Positions 13,140-25,592 of a stretch of 64,000 nucleotides of DNA are shown one piece after another. The stretch is from Pseudisothecium myosuroides. Its lineage: Eukaryota; Streptophyta; Bryopsida; Hypnales; Lembophyllaceae. The notes beneath the pieces were generated by a model. It was given only the letters and a program-made list of their open reading frames with translations. It did no database searches and was not told the origin of the DNA. The translations under genes were made by a program, and so were the position numbers. How positions within the stretch are numbered: the stretch's first letter is position 1; each line of letters begins with the position of its first letter. The stretch covers positions 13,950,001-14,014,000 of the forward strand of contig OX637295.1 in the NCBI GenBank assembly GCA_951799445.1, in the 5' to 3' direction.

Positions 13140-13800
13140 ACTTGGTTTTGTTTTTTAAATTTGTGAGCCAACAAGGATGGTGGTCGTTTTGAGCAATGCA
13201 ATTCTCTTGATTTTCTTTACAACCATAAGAAGTCCATTTTGTAATCATCCTACAAGCATTGCCTTTCCCAAACCCAAGTGTGTTCGCAAAGGGTCCTTTC
13301 CATTATTCCTCCTCCCCCTAGTTGAAAATGCACTCTAGCTTCCACGGCAAGTGGTCCACCACACCTTTCCCTCTTGGAACCCTAGCCTTGCTTTCACATC
13401 AACTGAGGGCAACAATAAATGACGGACAAGGGTTGGATGGATCACGGATTTTGACCTTGGGGCTTTGGGAAATTGGGAGCCTTCATTTTATTACCTCTCT
13501 CTTAGGTTGACAATTTTTTTTTTTTTGGGACACAAGTAAACATTACATGGGGCCGACATTTGACACTGGCTGGGTGGACAAAAGATGGTTCATCACTACA
13601 ATACCATATAGTACTGTACAGTATCAGTGGTTGGAGCCCTCCCTCTGCTCAGTCCCCTGCAAAGTGGGGAAACCTTACCAATTGAAGCTGCAATAAAGAA
13701 AATACTTTACGGAGAGGAAAAATGATCTGCACTGGAGAAGAAAGGCAGGCGCAAGGAAATGAAAATGCTGAACTGAAGACAATGCTATGGTATCATTATG
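13140..13800. other. Spacer, no gene supported
   Basis: Short open frames only; nothing recognised. Confidence 0.4.
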
Positions 13801-13807
13801 GAGAAGG

Positions 13808-13952
13808 AGCCAACCAGTGATCTCAAAACAGGTTCAGAGTTTTTAGCCAAATGTTCATTTTTGGAAGATTTTTTTGAATTTACACTGAAGGCAAAAAAAA
13901 TAAAGTAGAAACCGAGCTAAATTTAGCCAGTTTTGAGATCGCTGGAGCTAAC
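13808..13952. mobile_element. Small MITE-like inverted-repeat unit
   Basis: CCAGTGATCTCAAAAC near the left edge pairs with GTTTTGAGATCGCTGG near the right edge with one mismatch, and outer bases pair partly. Its size of about 145 bp suits a MITE. A target duplication is not clear. Confidence 0.5.
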
Positions 13953-16900
13953 TACTGTATTTTCCAATATCCAAGTGATACATGGGGAATATTTGGTGAT
14001 ATAAATATCAAAACAAGGGGATACCTTGGTAAAATTGGAATGGTGGTCTTAAAAAATAGCAATAGTCTAGCTATTTTCACAAGAAAAATTAAAACAAACA
14101 TTTAACAATATCTAGCCAACATCTGTTTGTTGTAACAAAATGACAAGAAAACATGCATAAAAAAGACATTGACTGAAGTTTAATAAAATTAAGGTATTCA
14201 AATCCAAAATTGCCTCAGCCTAATAGCAATTCCTAGTTTTGGTCCAACTTTGCCTTGTTCCATCTTTGTGTAGAAAAAATCGTAAAAGATTGGAATTATG
14301 ATAATTTCAATGTGGAATTGGGGTTGTAGGGCTGGAATTGGGTTAAAAAAATCAAGATTATACAACTTCAATGAACATCACCATGCGGTTTTTACATATG
14401 GAAATAGGTTCATTCAGTATCTTTGATAGACGCTTTTGGATTACCACTGCATCTATGTAGAAAGTTCAAAGAACCACATTAGAATCCAAATGGATAAGAA
14501 TAGTACTCCCTTAGGACAACAATGAGAAGCTATATGTTTTTTGCTTTGACCATTGAGAATTTGTTGATGTTTTTCCTCAACAATGAGTTGACTGAAATTC
14601 ATGTGAAAATTTCTTTGATCTACCATTCTATTGCAAAAGAATTGTGAATTTAATCAATCTAAACATGTGTAACGACCAAGGGAAGTACAATGGGTCATCC
14701 TACCTCATCTCAAAAATAGAATGTTTAATCAATGCTAAGATTGAAGTACCACCACCTAAAATCATCCAAAGAAGGTTTTATGAATGCTCCCTAAAATGAA
14801 ATTGTCAAAGTTTATGTAGAATTTTATTGAAAGCCAATAAGAAATTTTAGATTCCATTAAAATATATTATTTGGTAATATATGGATAAATTTTAAGTTTT
14901 AAAGATGCATTCCAAATTTACTTGAGGCTCTCATTAACAAAAGAATTTATTTTAGGCAAAAAAATGTAAAGTTCAATTATAAAAAGAGGTTATAATGGCA
15001 TGCAAGTATCTTATAATGATGTATAGAGAAATAAAATAAAATTGGATTTGCTTTTAAGCTACGATGGAATGCAATGCAATACAATAAATGTAGTGATTCC
15101 AAAAAAAATTGTAAGAAAATAGGTTAATAATAGTATCAATACTTATTCTAAATATTGAAAGTAGGCCATAATTTTTTAATTTCAAAGTTTCAAATTAATC
15201 AATTTAGATAAGGTCCAAATTTTAAGATAAAACAATTTTTTTTTTCACTTTTTAGAACATTTATGGAATAGAATTGATGTGACATGTAGAAAATGTAATT
15301 GCATGATGAAGAATAAAATTATAAAAAGAAGACTCAGTTTTCTTCTCAAGAAGATGGTCATGCTAGGTTTATTAAAAAGAATGCAATGATTTCAATTGGT
15401 TCAAAAGTAAAAAAATCATTAAAAAATTAAAAAATTGCAATTTTTTAAAATACACAGTCACTTTATTGTAGTTTGAAAACAGTAAAGGTTGTCTTTTGTG
15501 TTTACAAAGAGAATTTTTTAAATTGTCATATATTTGAGGAGAAATTAAAATATAGTTCAATTGATTGGGTCCTTAAGTTGCCAAGTGCCTAAGTAAGACT
15601 AACTCCAATTTTTTTTGCCTTATAGCAAATTGAATCCGTATATGAAACCACAAATCTCCTTTTTAAAACTTCACTAGATTATCAAAGTGACTTTTCAAGT
15701 GTTTCACTATTCATTCATTGCTCCTGTTGCTTCAAGATTCCAATTGTGCTATGTTTCCTACTGAGTCCATGATTCATACCAGCGGCGTAAAATGTGTTGC
15801 TTTTGAAAATTTATAGCATATTCTTATAGTAGCATAAATTCAAATTCTACTTGCAAGATTTTTCATTACAATTTGCTAATGGGATTGAATAAAAATTTCA
15901 CCAAGTGAACAGACAAAAGACACTACAATGCTTATACTAACAATTAAGGGACCACTATATTCTTCTTTCCATTAGATTGTATAGTAGGAAACCTTAGTTT
16001 TATTAAATAAAAGTAAGCGTATCTAAAAGCATCCCCTTCATTATAGATTCATGGGATGAAGTCTTAAATTTGCATAGCCATATAGGTAGGAAAGGCAATT
16101 AGGTATGAATCATGATAAATTTTTTGGGCAAGTTAATACCAAAAATCAACTACGTCTAGACTTCAATAACAAGAACATAGAGTATTTCAAGGTTTCTTAA
16201 ACATCTTTTCACCAATTCAATTTGATCCAAGGTTGGAGATTTTTCAGATTTTATTTTACCATGGTAAATCATATAATAAAATAAATAGGCATCATTGTCT
16301 TGCACTTGATTGCCACATGACCGCTCTATAAAAATTCAAATTTTTTATGATGATATGAATATGTTTACTTTCTACGAATTTTTTTTTTGAACCTAAAACA
16401 AAAGTTATGCTATCCCCACAAGAAGATAGGGCAAACTACTTTAGGCAACATCTAATAGCAATATATCCTTAACTAATAAGGATAAAGGAATATTCAAAAT
16501 TTTCAAAATTATGAAGACAAATTATAAAATAAAAATTAGAATAAATTTTTTTAATGATTTTAAAATAAGAGTTGAAAAATATTATCCATAGTACATATTA
16601 ATATAATTAGATCTACTACTTTACAAATCAATGTTTTCTAAAAAAATTTAAAACTAGAAATAGGAAATTCTTTTTGTAGAAAGTATGGTATATGTAATTT
16701 TCACATTTTTTTTAAACTTCAAAATGATAATGGCAAATTATGGTGATTTAAAAATATATATTTACTTATTAATTCAATTTGTTGTTGAAGAGTCGTTTTT
16801 CAATTAGAAAAGTAAAGTTTTCAAGTGACATATATCTATTACGCAATAGAACATTTGCAAATGAAGTCTAAAAAAATCTACATGGTATAATTTTTAAAGA

Positions 16901-17410
16901 ACTAATGTTAGATTCTACAACCAAATTTTTTAATAATATTGATATATTTACTTGATTAATCTATTCTTCAAAATTTGAAAGCAAGAGCTTTAGAGCTTCT
17001 TTACACTAGAAGTGAGAAGTTGTTGAGAGCAAGCTTTCAAGCAACGAAAACTTCCAAAATTGAGAAGACCAAGAATTGTAACTTTACACTCAAAATTTTA
17101 AAGTAAAAGGAGAGAATAATGTGGACAACATTTTTGTCCTATAGAGCAATTTTTGTTTTGTTCTGAGACACCTAGAATTATAGTCAAATGCATATTAAAG
17201 AATTGGCATTTGCTATAATCTTGGAGGGCCTTTGGGCTAAAAAATTCATAGACTCATTTAAAAAGGACTCACATTATGAGGTGCCATAGCTATTAAAAAT
17301 ATATTCAAACATTAGATTGGATACTTTTGTGCCTTTATCTCACTTTACCCTATCTACAAAGGCCATAATTTTTTATTGTCTATCCATATATTTGTAGATT
17401 TTTGTAATAA
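13953..17410. other. Strongly AT-rich spacer
   Basis: No gene, RNA or element with definable ends seen over about 3.4 kb. Confidence 0.5.
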
Positions 17411-17414
17411 TTCT

Positions 17415-18970
17415 TTAATCCTAAAGGACTACAGAGCTTACTCTAGGTTTCTTGAGAATTTAGGGAGGCTCTATTGACTTCCCAATTTTGAATTTTTGCA
17501 TAGAAATTTTAGAATCATCCTAATCTACATGTGAAGCTTTGTTTCAAATCATTCTAAAAAATATTTCAAAAATTATAAGTATTTTTTTATTTCAATGTCA
17601 AAGTAGGTAGCTAAAATTGTATTCTAAAGACTCATTAATTAAGTTTGGTTGCTTGTATAAATCGTTACCTACACAAAAACTTTGAACCATTCAATCCAAA
17701 TTTTAATCTGTAAAGTCCCAAGGCCTTATTTCCATCAAAAACCATTCAAAACTGCCATTTCTATTGCAAAGTGTAAAAAACATTCATTTTTTTTATTTTT
17801 TTATTTTTTATTTGCATATTTAACTATAGGATCTAGCACTAGACTAGTATACAAATGTGTGGAAGAAATTTCAAAAACCTTGACTGCATAGATTGAAGAC
17901 ATTGCATTTAAAGTGAAAAAAAATAGTTTTTTGCACCTTGCTCAATTAGATTCTTTGGCTTTAAATCATCTTAACTTAAAACTTTTTCACTATTGAATTT
18001 AAATTTCTAATTTTTTATGTTGAAGAATTGACGGTTGAAAGTCTAAATTTTTTTTTGAATAAAAATTTAAATTTCACTCATTAATAAATTATTAAATAGA
18101 AGTAGGTTAAAGATTGAAGGAAAATTTAAATTGTTAATAGCTCTAAGATGGAATTGGAATACACTAATTTCAACGGTGAGATTGTTCTAGGAAGAGATCT
18201 TAGCCTAATAATTTTTTTTAAATTGTGAAAATTGAGTTTGGAAATGAATCCTATTGAATTTTTTTTGGAAAAGATGCTCTGGTTCCCAAAAAATAAGATT
18301 GTCTATAACTTTCACATAACATATCCAAATGGAATGAATAAAAGATTTCCATATAGATAAAATTTTACAATCTATGGAAAACAAAATTTTCAAATATTTA
18401 AAAAAAAATTGTGTGGGAGGATTTTTGCCTGCTACACCTAAAAAAAGGGCTTTTTAAGCTGTAACTTCTGCTCCCTAACACTCATTGAAAATAAAATAGT
18501 CGCCAAAAGCTACGTGTTTTTTCTATCTTCACAAAAAGTCCCAAAAGTCATGATGAATATTGAGCCCGTTAGGATCCAGTCCAAAATCCATTTTGTTCTC
18601 GAAGGAAAAAATGGGACTTTAGAGGTTCAGATGAATGTTACAAGGAGTTTTATTTTGCAAGCAATGACAATTCAATAAAGCATAAAATGAATTTTTGAAC
18701 TCATTCTTTTTTGGGATAATAGTTCTCATATTTTTTGTAAAAGTTACTAGCATTTCAGTAGTTTCTTTTATTAAGTACCACCTTCTACTTTATAAATTTT
18801 TTAAAGATGAATATGGAAGTTTTTCTGGTTAAATTTTTTCATGTAATTTCAATTCAATTTCCAACATATTGACTAAATTTTACAACTTATGGGATATATA
18901 TGTTTGTTTTTTTAAATGTTGAAAGATAAAACTTTACCTTTTGGAAAGGCTATAAAAGCCTGCTTTTTGA
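17415..18970 (+). mobile_element. B-type element interrupted by a 0.93-kb element
   Basis: This unit opens TTAATCCTAAAGGAC and is colinear with the copies that start at 28371 and 38536 (shared motifs: CCCACTTTGG-type start, TTGACTTC, ATTTCAATGTCAAA, GGAGTTTTATTTTGC, GTACCACCTT.TACTTTATAA). Colinearity breaks at 17703 and resumes near 18626 because an A-type element has inserted. The right end of the B-type unit cannot be fixed. Confidence 0.55.
17703..18629 (-). mobile_element. TTAA-flanked element, copy 3 (decayed, nested)
   Basis: An approximately 919-bp unit in reverse orientation. The left end is TTAATCTGTAAAGTCCCAAGG with the end-2 motif AAAACTGCCATTTCTATTGC, and the right end is GGGACTTTAGAGGTTCA. 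The terminal C/G runs are eroded but length and internal order match the family. It sits inside a B-type element whose uninterrupted form is seen near 38.79 kb (CAATTCCAAATAATGAGG). Confidence 0.6.
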
Positions 18971-20500
18971 AGGTTAGATTCATTTAACAAGCAGTGGAAG
19001 TATTCATTCTAAAGTTTTAGGAGGATGTAATTGAACAAGTTAATCAAAGGATCCTACATTTAGCTTCGTTAAAAAATAAATACAAAAGAAGATTTTGGCC
19101 TTGTTTTAGATACATTGAATACTTTAAAGACGATTTGGGCCTTTATACATCAAAGAGCTTCAAGGATTAACATTGGTACAATATACATTTTTAAGAATTT
19201 TTTTTTCTGCAAATATTATAACTTTTTAATATCACATGAGCATTTTCATTCCAAAAATTCAATTTTATAATTTAAAAAAATCTTATAGAATAATCTTGAA
19301 TAAATAAAAATAATTAAAAATCTTAAAATATGATCATGATAAAAAGTTAGCTTTTAAAACTTATGAATTTTTTTTGTGAAAATTACAAATACTCAATTTG
19401 TAATCAATTTTAGTAGGAGTTTTCAATTTATTGCTTTGAATTTTATTGAAAATTATCATTTAATACAGTAGTAAATCTAACCATATAAATATGTCTCAAA
19501 ATCATATTTTACAACTCTTGTTTGAAAGTCACTATTAAATTATTAGTATGATGTAATACATCTTCATGATTTTTGGAAATTTGGACTATCTTTTTCTACT
19601 GCTAAAACTTGAAAAGTATATAATTAACCTAATGATCAAAAGAAAAATTTGTAATGCAACAATCTCATTTATAGATTTGTTTAAGTATTTAACATTGTTA
19701 GGTAGGGCAAAAACAAAAAAATTCTTCTAAATTCAAATGCAATAATTTTTCAATCTATGCGATCAAAGTTTTCTCAAAAATATTTCCATATTTAACTCAA
19801 CAAATCCTATGGTTTCTTTCAAAAAAATTCAATAAAGATGAAAAATTTAATATTGTTTTGAAAAACAATGATTTGGAATATTTTTTGACTTGAAGCAAAT
19901 AATGAACTTGGGGGGTAAGGGTTTGAAAAATGAAAATATTATACATTAGAATGCATCTATAATTGATAGTGAATAATTGCTATTAATACAAGTTAACCTA
20001 ATTATTAGTAGAAAACAGTGCCCAATCAACTTGTTTTGTTGATTTGGTGGTATGTAAGTTGTGTTAAATTTGGACATTCTTTGTTGCTTTGGATTGATTG
20101 AACTAAACACATTTTTCTCTTAGTGGCAAAAGTTTGAATAATGCATGAGATAGTAATTATATTATATGCACAATCACAATATTGAGATAGTAATTATGGA
20201 AATAGTATAAACCACATTATATTGAATTTATCAAAAATATTGTAAATAGATATTGCAAATTCCCAAATTACTGAACAGCAGTGTAGGGGTGGAATTGAGA
20301 TGAGCAACACAAAATAGTGAAATGAGGTTGCCTTAACAATTAGGTTGCCTTACCCCAAGAAAGTTACATTATAAGCCATGAAAGTCAGCAAATACTTCTG
20401 CATATATTTCTACTTGTACACATGGAGGTACACGAGTTTGAAGTACAACAATACTTATTTCAAAAATAATGCATTCTTGTATGATAACAATAATAAATAT
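18971..20500. other. AT-rich spacer before the carbonic anhydrase locus
   Basis: Nothing recognised. Base composition changes abruptly to GC-richer at about 20,530. Confidence 0.45.
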
Positions 20501-20658
20501 TTAAATAGTGTCAAATGTCAAGAAATTAGTACGGGGCAACCTAATTTCACTATTTTGTGAAGCGATCGTGTTACCCTTATACCCGCCCATTATACCCGCC
20601 CAATATAGGTATAACCCCGAAATCCCTCCTGTGCACTCCAAATCTTCGCGCCACGTAC

Positions 20659-20859
20659 ATGTCTCGCCAAGGCCGTCCAACACAGCGCCAACTCAGTTCT
20701 CTTTCCAGGCTCGTCAGCAGCAGCTGGAGCGTCGTGCAAATCCGGACATCTTCGGCAACGACGACGCCGATCACTCCAAGCCCACCTTCAAATCCAGCTG
20801 CACACGCCAATCCTCAGCACAGCGCATTTGACAAACACCCACCAAGCCTCTTTCGCTAA
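20659..20859 (+). CDS. Possible short ORF in GC-rich island, function unknown
   Basis: An ATG-initiated frame of about 66 codons starts MSRQGRPTQRQLSSLSRL. It is Ser/Thr/Pro/Ala-rich and looks like an organelle-targeting presequence. It lies in an abrupt GC-rich block (about 20,530-20,870) in otherwise AT-rich DNA, roughly 0.5 kb upstream of the carbonic anhydrase transcription unit. Another frame stays open past it and would encode a segment containing KLHFDRKKQNPFFRYIVDTP before a stop near 20,930. It could be the 5' exon of a gene, a gene fragment, or simply promoter-proximal GC-rich DNA. I do not recognise the protein. Confidence 0.2.
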   Translation: MSRQGRPTQRQLSSLSRLVSSSWSVVQIRTSSATTTPITPSPPSNPAAHANPQHSAFDKHPPSLFR

Positions 20860-21328
20860 GCTGCACTTCGATCGCAAGAAGCAAAATCCATTCTTCAGAT
20901 ATATAGTAGACACACCCGTCACTTAATTTCACGTACAGGGAGGGTCCAGAGCTGGCTTTTCAACGTGGAGTACGTCGATTTCCGTAATGATTCGTAAACT
21001 GCAGGGCTTGAACTGAATTCTATATGCATCTTCCCTGTCCGTCTTCAATTCAATTTTTCTCTTGGAGACTCCGCCGGCCTGCGGCATTAATTTTTGGGGA
21101 CAGGCCTCCCCTGTCTTGAATTGGAGACTCGGTCGATGATCATTTCCGTCTTGTGATTGATCAAGGGAGAGAAGCGACGAATTTTGGGAGTGGAGGATGG
21201 TTGTGGGCTTGGAGGGGATGCAGGGGATTTTGAATTTGTCGTGAGGAGGTGTGCGGCGGAGGTTCCGAGGTGGCGTGGTAAGTAGGTCGAGCTGAGGCCG
21301 ACCTTTGGATTTGGGTTTCTGTTGTTAT

Positions 21329-21544
21329 ATGGAAACCCAGCTGCTGCTGCTGCTGCTGCTGCGCGGAGACGTGTGGGGGGTTCAATGGCCATGGAGGTAT
21401 TGCAGCGAGCTCGGGGTGTGCTGCTCGGAAAGAGCGATTTCGCACCCGGAGGACTTGGTGACCCATCATCGTCTTCGACTTCGTCGTCGTGTTCAGGGTC
21501 GAGAAGGGGATCATTGCTTGGGAGAAGTGAATCTCGGAGGTTAG
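21329..21544 (+). CDS. Upstream ORF overlapping the carbonic anhydrase start
   Basis: This is an ATG frame of 71 codons, METQ followed by seven leucines encoded by a (CTG)7 run. It begins 56 nt before the proposed carbonic anhydrase ATG and overlaps it in another frame. If the transcript starts upstream of 21,329, ribosomes would meet this frame first, which could lower translation of the enzyme. If transcription starts downstream, it is meaningless. No homology is evident. Confidence 0.25.
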   Translation: METQLLLLLLLRGDVWGVQWPWRYCSELGVCCSERAISHPEDLVTHHRLRLRRRVQGREGDHCLGEVNLGG

Positions 21545-24500
21545 TATGGCACCACGTTGCTGAAACTGAGAGAGGGCGAGAGCGCGCATCCCGATCCGTG
21601 ACCACGCGAGCTTCGCTGCTGCGCGGATTGGGAGGCTTGCTCAAGGAAGGCTACGTGCTGCGAAACCATGGAATTGTGGACGAGCACACGGAGGTGGAAA
21701 GCACGGGCGATGTCATCGAGAAGCTGAAGAAGGGATTCAAGAATTTCAAGGAAACGGAATACAAGTGTGTACCTGTGATCCCATTTGTGTTGCATACCAC
21801 CATTAGAGGTGATGGTGATGGAGTACTAATATAATTTGATGATTCTTTTTGCGCAGTCAGAAGCCAGATCTGTATGCCAAGCTGGCGGAAGGGCAAGAGC
21901 CGAAGGTACGTTGAAATGGGTTCAAATATTTTTGAAATTGGGCTGTGTTCTGTGTTTCTCATTTAAAATGCACGAAGCCATGTGCATTTTTTTCTGCCTC
22001 AGTATCCCTTTCCACTTATATATACGACTTTCAATATTACATCCATTGTGCTTCTAAAATGGTAATTGAAGCTGGATGGGGTAGAAGACAATCCACCCCC
22101 TTTCAGAATATCTTTGATGGTAACTTTCGTGCAAAAATCGCTTGAATCAAATTTTACGCTTTATGCGCATTTATGAATAGTCATGTGCACTTTCAAAAAG
22201 CTGACAAGTTATTATTAAATTGTCATAAGCTGCAGCTGTATAAATTGCATTGATTGGTATGTAGGTGATGATGATCACATGCGCAGACTCTCGGGTGTGT
22301 CCTACAATGCTCCACGGTCTGGAGGCTGGTGAAGCGTTCATAGTCCGAAATGTTGCGAATTTGGTTCCCCCTTGCGGAGGATCCGTAAGTGATGTTACAA
22401 CCTGTACACTGGTTTAAATACAAGATTGGTTTCGAAAAGATTTAGTGCTATTTTTCTCTTGGTGGGTATTGCTCCTTCATGAGGACTATCATCTGATGCC
22501 TTGAATCAATGTGTGTAGGGTGAGCATCATGGTACAAGCGCTGCTATTGAGTTTGCTGTAACTGTTCTTCAGGTATGTGGACAGGAGAATCTGATGATTT
22601 AACTTATTCCCTCTTTGTCCTTTTATGTATCGACTATTTTGAAGATGCCATGGCTGGAATCTGTCGTTAAGATTAGGATTCTAGTGTTTACTTGTTTGCT
22701 TCTTCGATATATTTGTGTGCGGGAAGAGTTTTAGATTCACACCCTTTCCTCTTTGTGCAGGTGGATCGTATTGTGGTCATGGGACACAGCAATTGTGGAG
22801 GTATAAGAGCGCTAATGACGCGAGATGTCTATTCAGGGTATTTATCCACCACTTCTTTGCGATTCGATCCTTAAACCCGGCACTGTCCAATACTGATCAT
22901 ATGTCAATTGTGAATTAATCTTGATTTTTCTTGAAAGTGCAAGTTGATGGAAGGTCATGAAACTCTCTGGAGGATAGTACGAACGGTTTAAAGAAACCTT
23001 GGTAACACGAGCTTAATCCTCATTGTGCAGTGGCTGAACAACAGCAGCTTTCAAAGTATGTGGCCAATTTAGTAGTGACTGCAGATCGCATTTTGGTTCT
23101 GTTCTCATGTTTTGTCTATCTTGCAGTGACTTCGTAGGAAGCTGGGTTAGAATCGGACTTCCTGCCAAGAAGAAAGCTCTTTCATTGATGGCAGGGAAGT
23201 CGTTTGATGAACAATGCAAGTTTTGTGAGCAGGTATGGTTCTTCGCTCCACCTACTTTCTTGTCGTCATAGGATGTCGGGTCAGCATCTAGAATGAGAGC
23301 ACCTACCTAATAGGTGCCTTATTCATCAAGAGATTATCTACCTTGGTGAGCAGTATAGAGACGCTTCGAGCTTACCTGTCTTGTACAGGTCCTCTTGTGT
23401 TAGAAGTTGTGAGAGAAACTTTTTGAAATGAGTTTATGAGTGCGTACTTTCAAACCTAGAGTCAGCAATGAAATTGAGACTAATATGTCCTGAGGGCCTC
23501 CAAGTTTACAAGTAGATCTGAGAACCCGACAGCACAAGGTGCAGTAGTTACAAGCAATGCTCTGGCATTTGGCTTGAAATTTGCGAGGTTCAAGGTCTTC
23601 TAACATTTTCATCATATGAAATGCAGGAAGCGGTGAATGTTTCTCTCGCTAATTTGTTGACCTTTCCTTTCATTGAAGAGCGTGTCAAGGCTGGGGCATT
23701 GCACATTTACGGTATGCATTACGATTTTATCGAAGGGCAGTTGACGAGCTGGGAAATTGAGCATGAAGAGGTTCCCGTAAGTGTATAGTAGTACTATTGT
23801 GGAAGTAAGTTCCTTTCACTTTCAGTTACAATTAAGACAACTAAGCTTACAGCTCTTTTTGACCTAATTGCGATACGTCAAAGAGCCTTGTTCATTTGGA
23901 TTCCGAAATTTTCATATTGCTTTTTCTGTGTTGCAATTAGATCAGTGTTACAATTAGGTACTTCTACGTTAGCAGTTGTCACAATCTCCGATTGCTTGTT
24001 CGAGTATACTTGTCAACTTTTCTCTCTTTGTACCTGCTTGTATGCAAGCGGGATTGCACTGGAGAGATGTACTGTTGAGGTGCACTCCATTAGTTACTCC
24101 ACAAGTCCATATATACTGCAGGTTCGGTCAACGTACTCCCCAATTATATCAATAATAAGCTTAATACAGTGCTCTGTGGAATCCCTGGAGATCAAGCGTT
24201 GTTCAGGGCTCATCAGTAAAACTTTGTCACTAAAGGTATTAAGTTACCGGCAGCGTCAATCATTAATAGAACTGTATCCACTGTTGCCGAACCTTGGAGT
24301 CAAACATGCGAGCAATGTCTGTCAATAAGATAACTGGAAACAGTGCAAAGAGCCAAAGAACACCACTTCAGCAGAGTTCCAGACTCATTGCAAGTAACTG
24401 TACCGTGCTTGTGTTCATTTTTTCATTTTTTTCCATATTTTCAGGGGAAAAGCATTGACTATTTGAAAACCGAAATTGAAAAACTGATAGCAGCCTATGC

Positions 24501-24660
24501 AGATCAGTGTTTTCAAAATTTGGGAGCAGTATTTCTTAGGCTATGTATAATTATTCTGGCAACAAATACGTTTTGTAAGGAAGTTTTGCTATGTGAATTA
24601 TTGATGAGATTGTGGCAGTACGGTACCCAAGTTTTGTACTCAATTTTTCTTCAATCGTAG
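21385..24660 (+). CDS. Beta-carbonic anhydrase, eight coding exons
   Basis: Reversibly hydrates CO2 to bicarbonate with a zinc cofactor. Proposed exons: 21385-21764, 21857-21905, 22265-22384, 22519-22572, 22761-22837, 23127-23232, 23627-23776, 24445-24660. All introns are GT-AG and phases agree, giving 383 residues. Zinc ligands of the beta class are present as Cys149 (TCADSR), His210 and Cys213 (GHSNCGG), with the Asp151/Arg153 pair. WVRIGLPAK and [15 protein letters not shown] are plant beta-CA signatures. Residues 1 to about 80 are Ser/Arg-rich and poor in acids, suggesting an organelle transit peptide. The start was chosen as the first ATG in frame (an upstream in-frame TTG is not credible). 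The last exon gives an unusual hydrophobic tail of about 70 residues after the conserved domain, so the true 3' end may differ. Confidence 0.92.
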
Positions 24661-25033
24661 TAAGCCTCTTCATCACATAACAAAACAATAGCTGAACCTT
24701 TTATACACTCTTCATGTACTCAACAAGCTGTAGAGGATTAGTATTGGGAACCGTCACCAATCACACTTCAGTTAGGGCTGCTTTACACATAGAGGTTGGG
24801 CCAATTCTCCTTGAAGCCGATTGCAGGCTTGAGGGTGTCCTCAACTATCACCTAAAAAGAGGCAGTAACTGCTTGTACACTATATTATGATTTTGTAACT
24901 ATCATTTGTAACTATCTCCATATACCCATTAGAATAAGATTACAATGGGGGCCAATTCTCCCATATGTAAAGGCCTCGAGGCCAAGAAGCAGGTTGATTC
25001 AATAAAACCTAGAAAAGAGTGAGAGTTTTCAGG

Positions 25034-25592
25034 GTCGCTTTACACCTAGAGCATGGGGAGGGCCGTGAGTTCTGGCCCCCCCGAGTGCATTTAGGGAGGA
25101 ATTAAAACTGTTTTTTTAATTTTTATTAATTTTTAATGAAATTTGCTGACGTGGCACTACTTGTGCCACGTCAGCGACACTTCAGAATTTCATTATTTTT
25201 TAATATTTTTTATTTTTTAAATATTTTTATTTTCAAAAAAATATATTTAAAAAAATATATATATTTTTATTTTTATTTTTCTGTTTTTGCACCTCAGGGT
25301 GCCGAAAAATGAATCCTTAATAGCCCTCCCAAGGGCTCAGATTTTTCCTAATGGTCAGAAAAAATTCCCCTTGAGGCTGATTGCACAAAATCCAACGGAT
25401 CAGATTTGATGAAAAAAATAATATTTTATAAAAAACAATTTTTAATTGAAATCCGACATTGACCCCAAGACCAAGAATTGACCTCCCATTTTGGGTGCAT
25501 CCAAGTTAGAGAGCTCGGGCCATATTAGATCATGTCTTTTTTGGGTAAAAAATTCATTTCACCAAATTGGCTTGGCCTCTAGGTGTAAAGGG
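25034..25592. mobile_element. Nested related inverted-repeat element
   Basis: CGCTTTACACCTAGAGC on the left and GCCTCTAGGTGTAAAGGG on the right are inverted and share the TTTACACCTAGAG core with the outer element, so this is a relative nested inside it. The interior is extremely AT-rich (25,190-25,280). Confidence 0.6.
25145..25175. promoter_or_regulatory. Perfect 13-bp palindrome with bZIP-type ACGT cores
   Basis: GCTGACGTGGCAC and its exact reverse complement are separated by TACTT. Each arm holds TGACGTGGC, an ACGT-core motif of the kind bound by plant bZIP factors (known of the family). Binding here is inference. Confidence 0.5.

Noticed and set aside
21087..21644. 185-codon minus-strand ORF over carbonic anhydrase exon 1
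   Set aside because: Antisense shadow of a GC-rich exon; the plus strand has the recognised protein and splice sites.
23031..23055. Possible 25-nt micro-exon of carbonic anhydrase between exons 5 and 6 (TGCAG before, GTATG after)
   Set aside because: Including it shifts the frame and gives an immediate TGA; joining exon 5 directly to exon 6 gives the expected [13 protein letters not shown].
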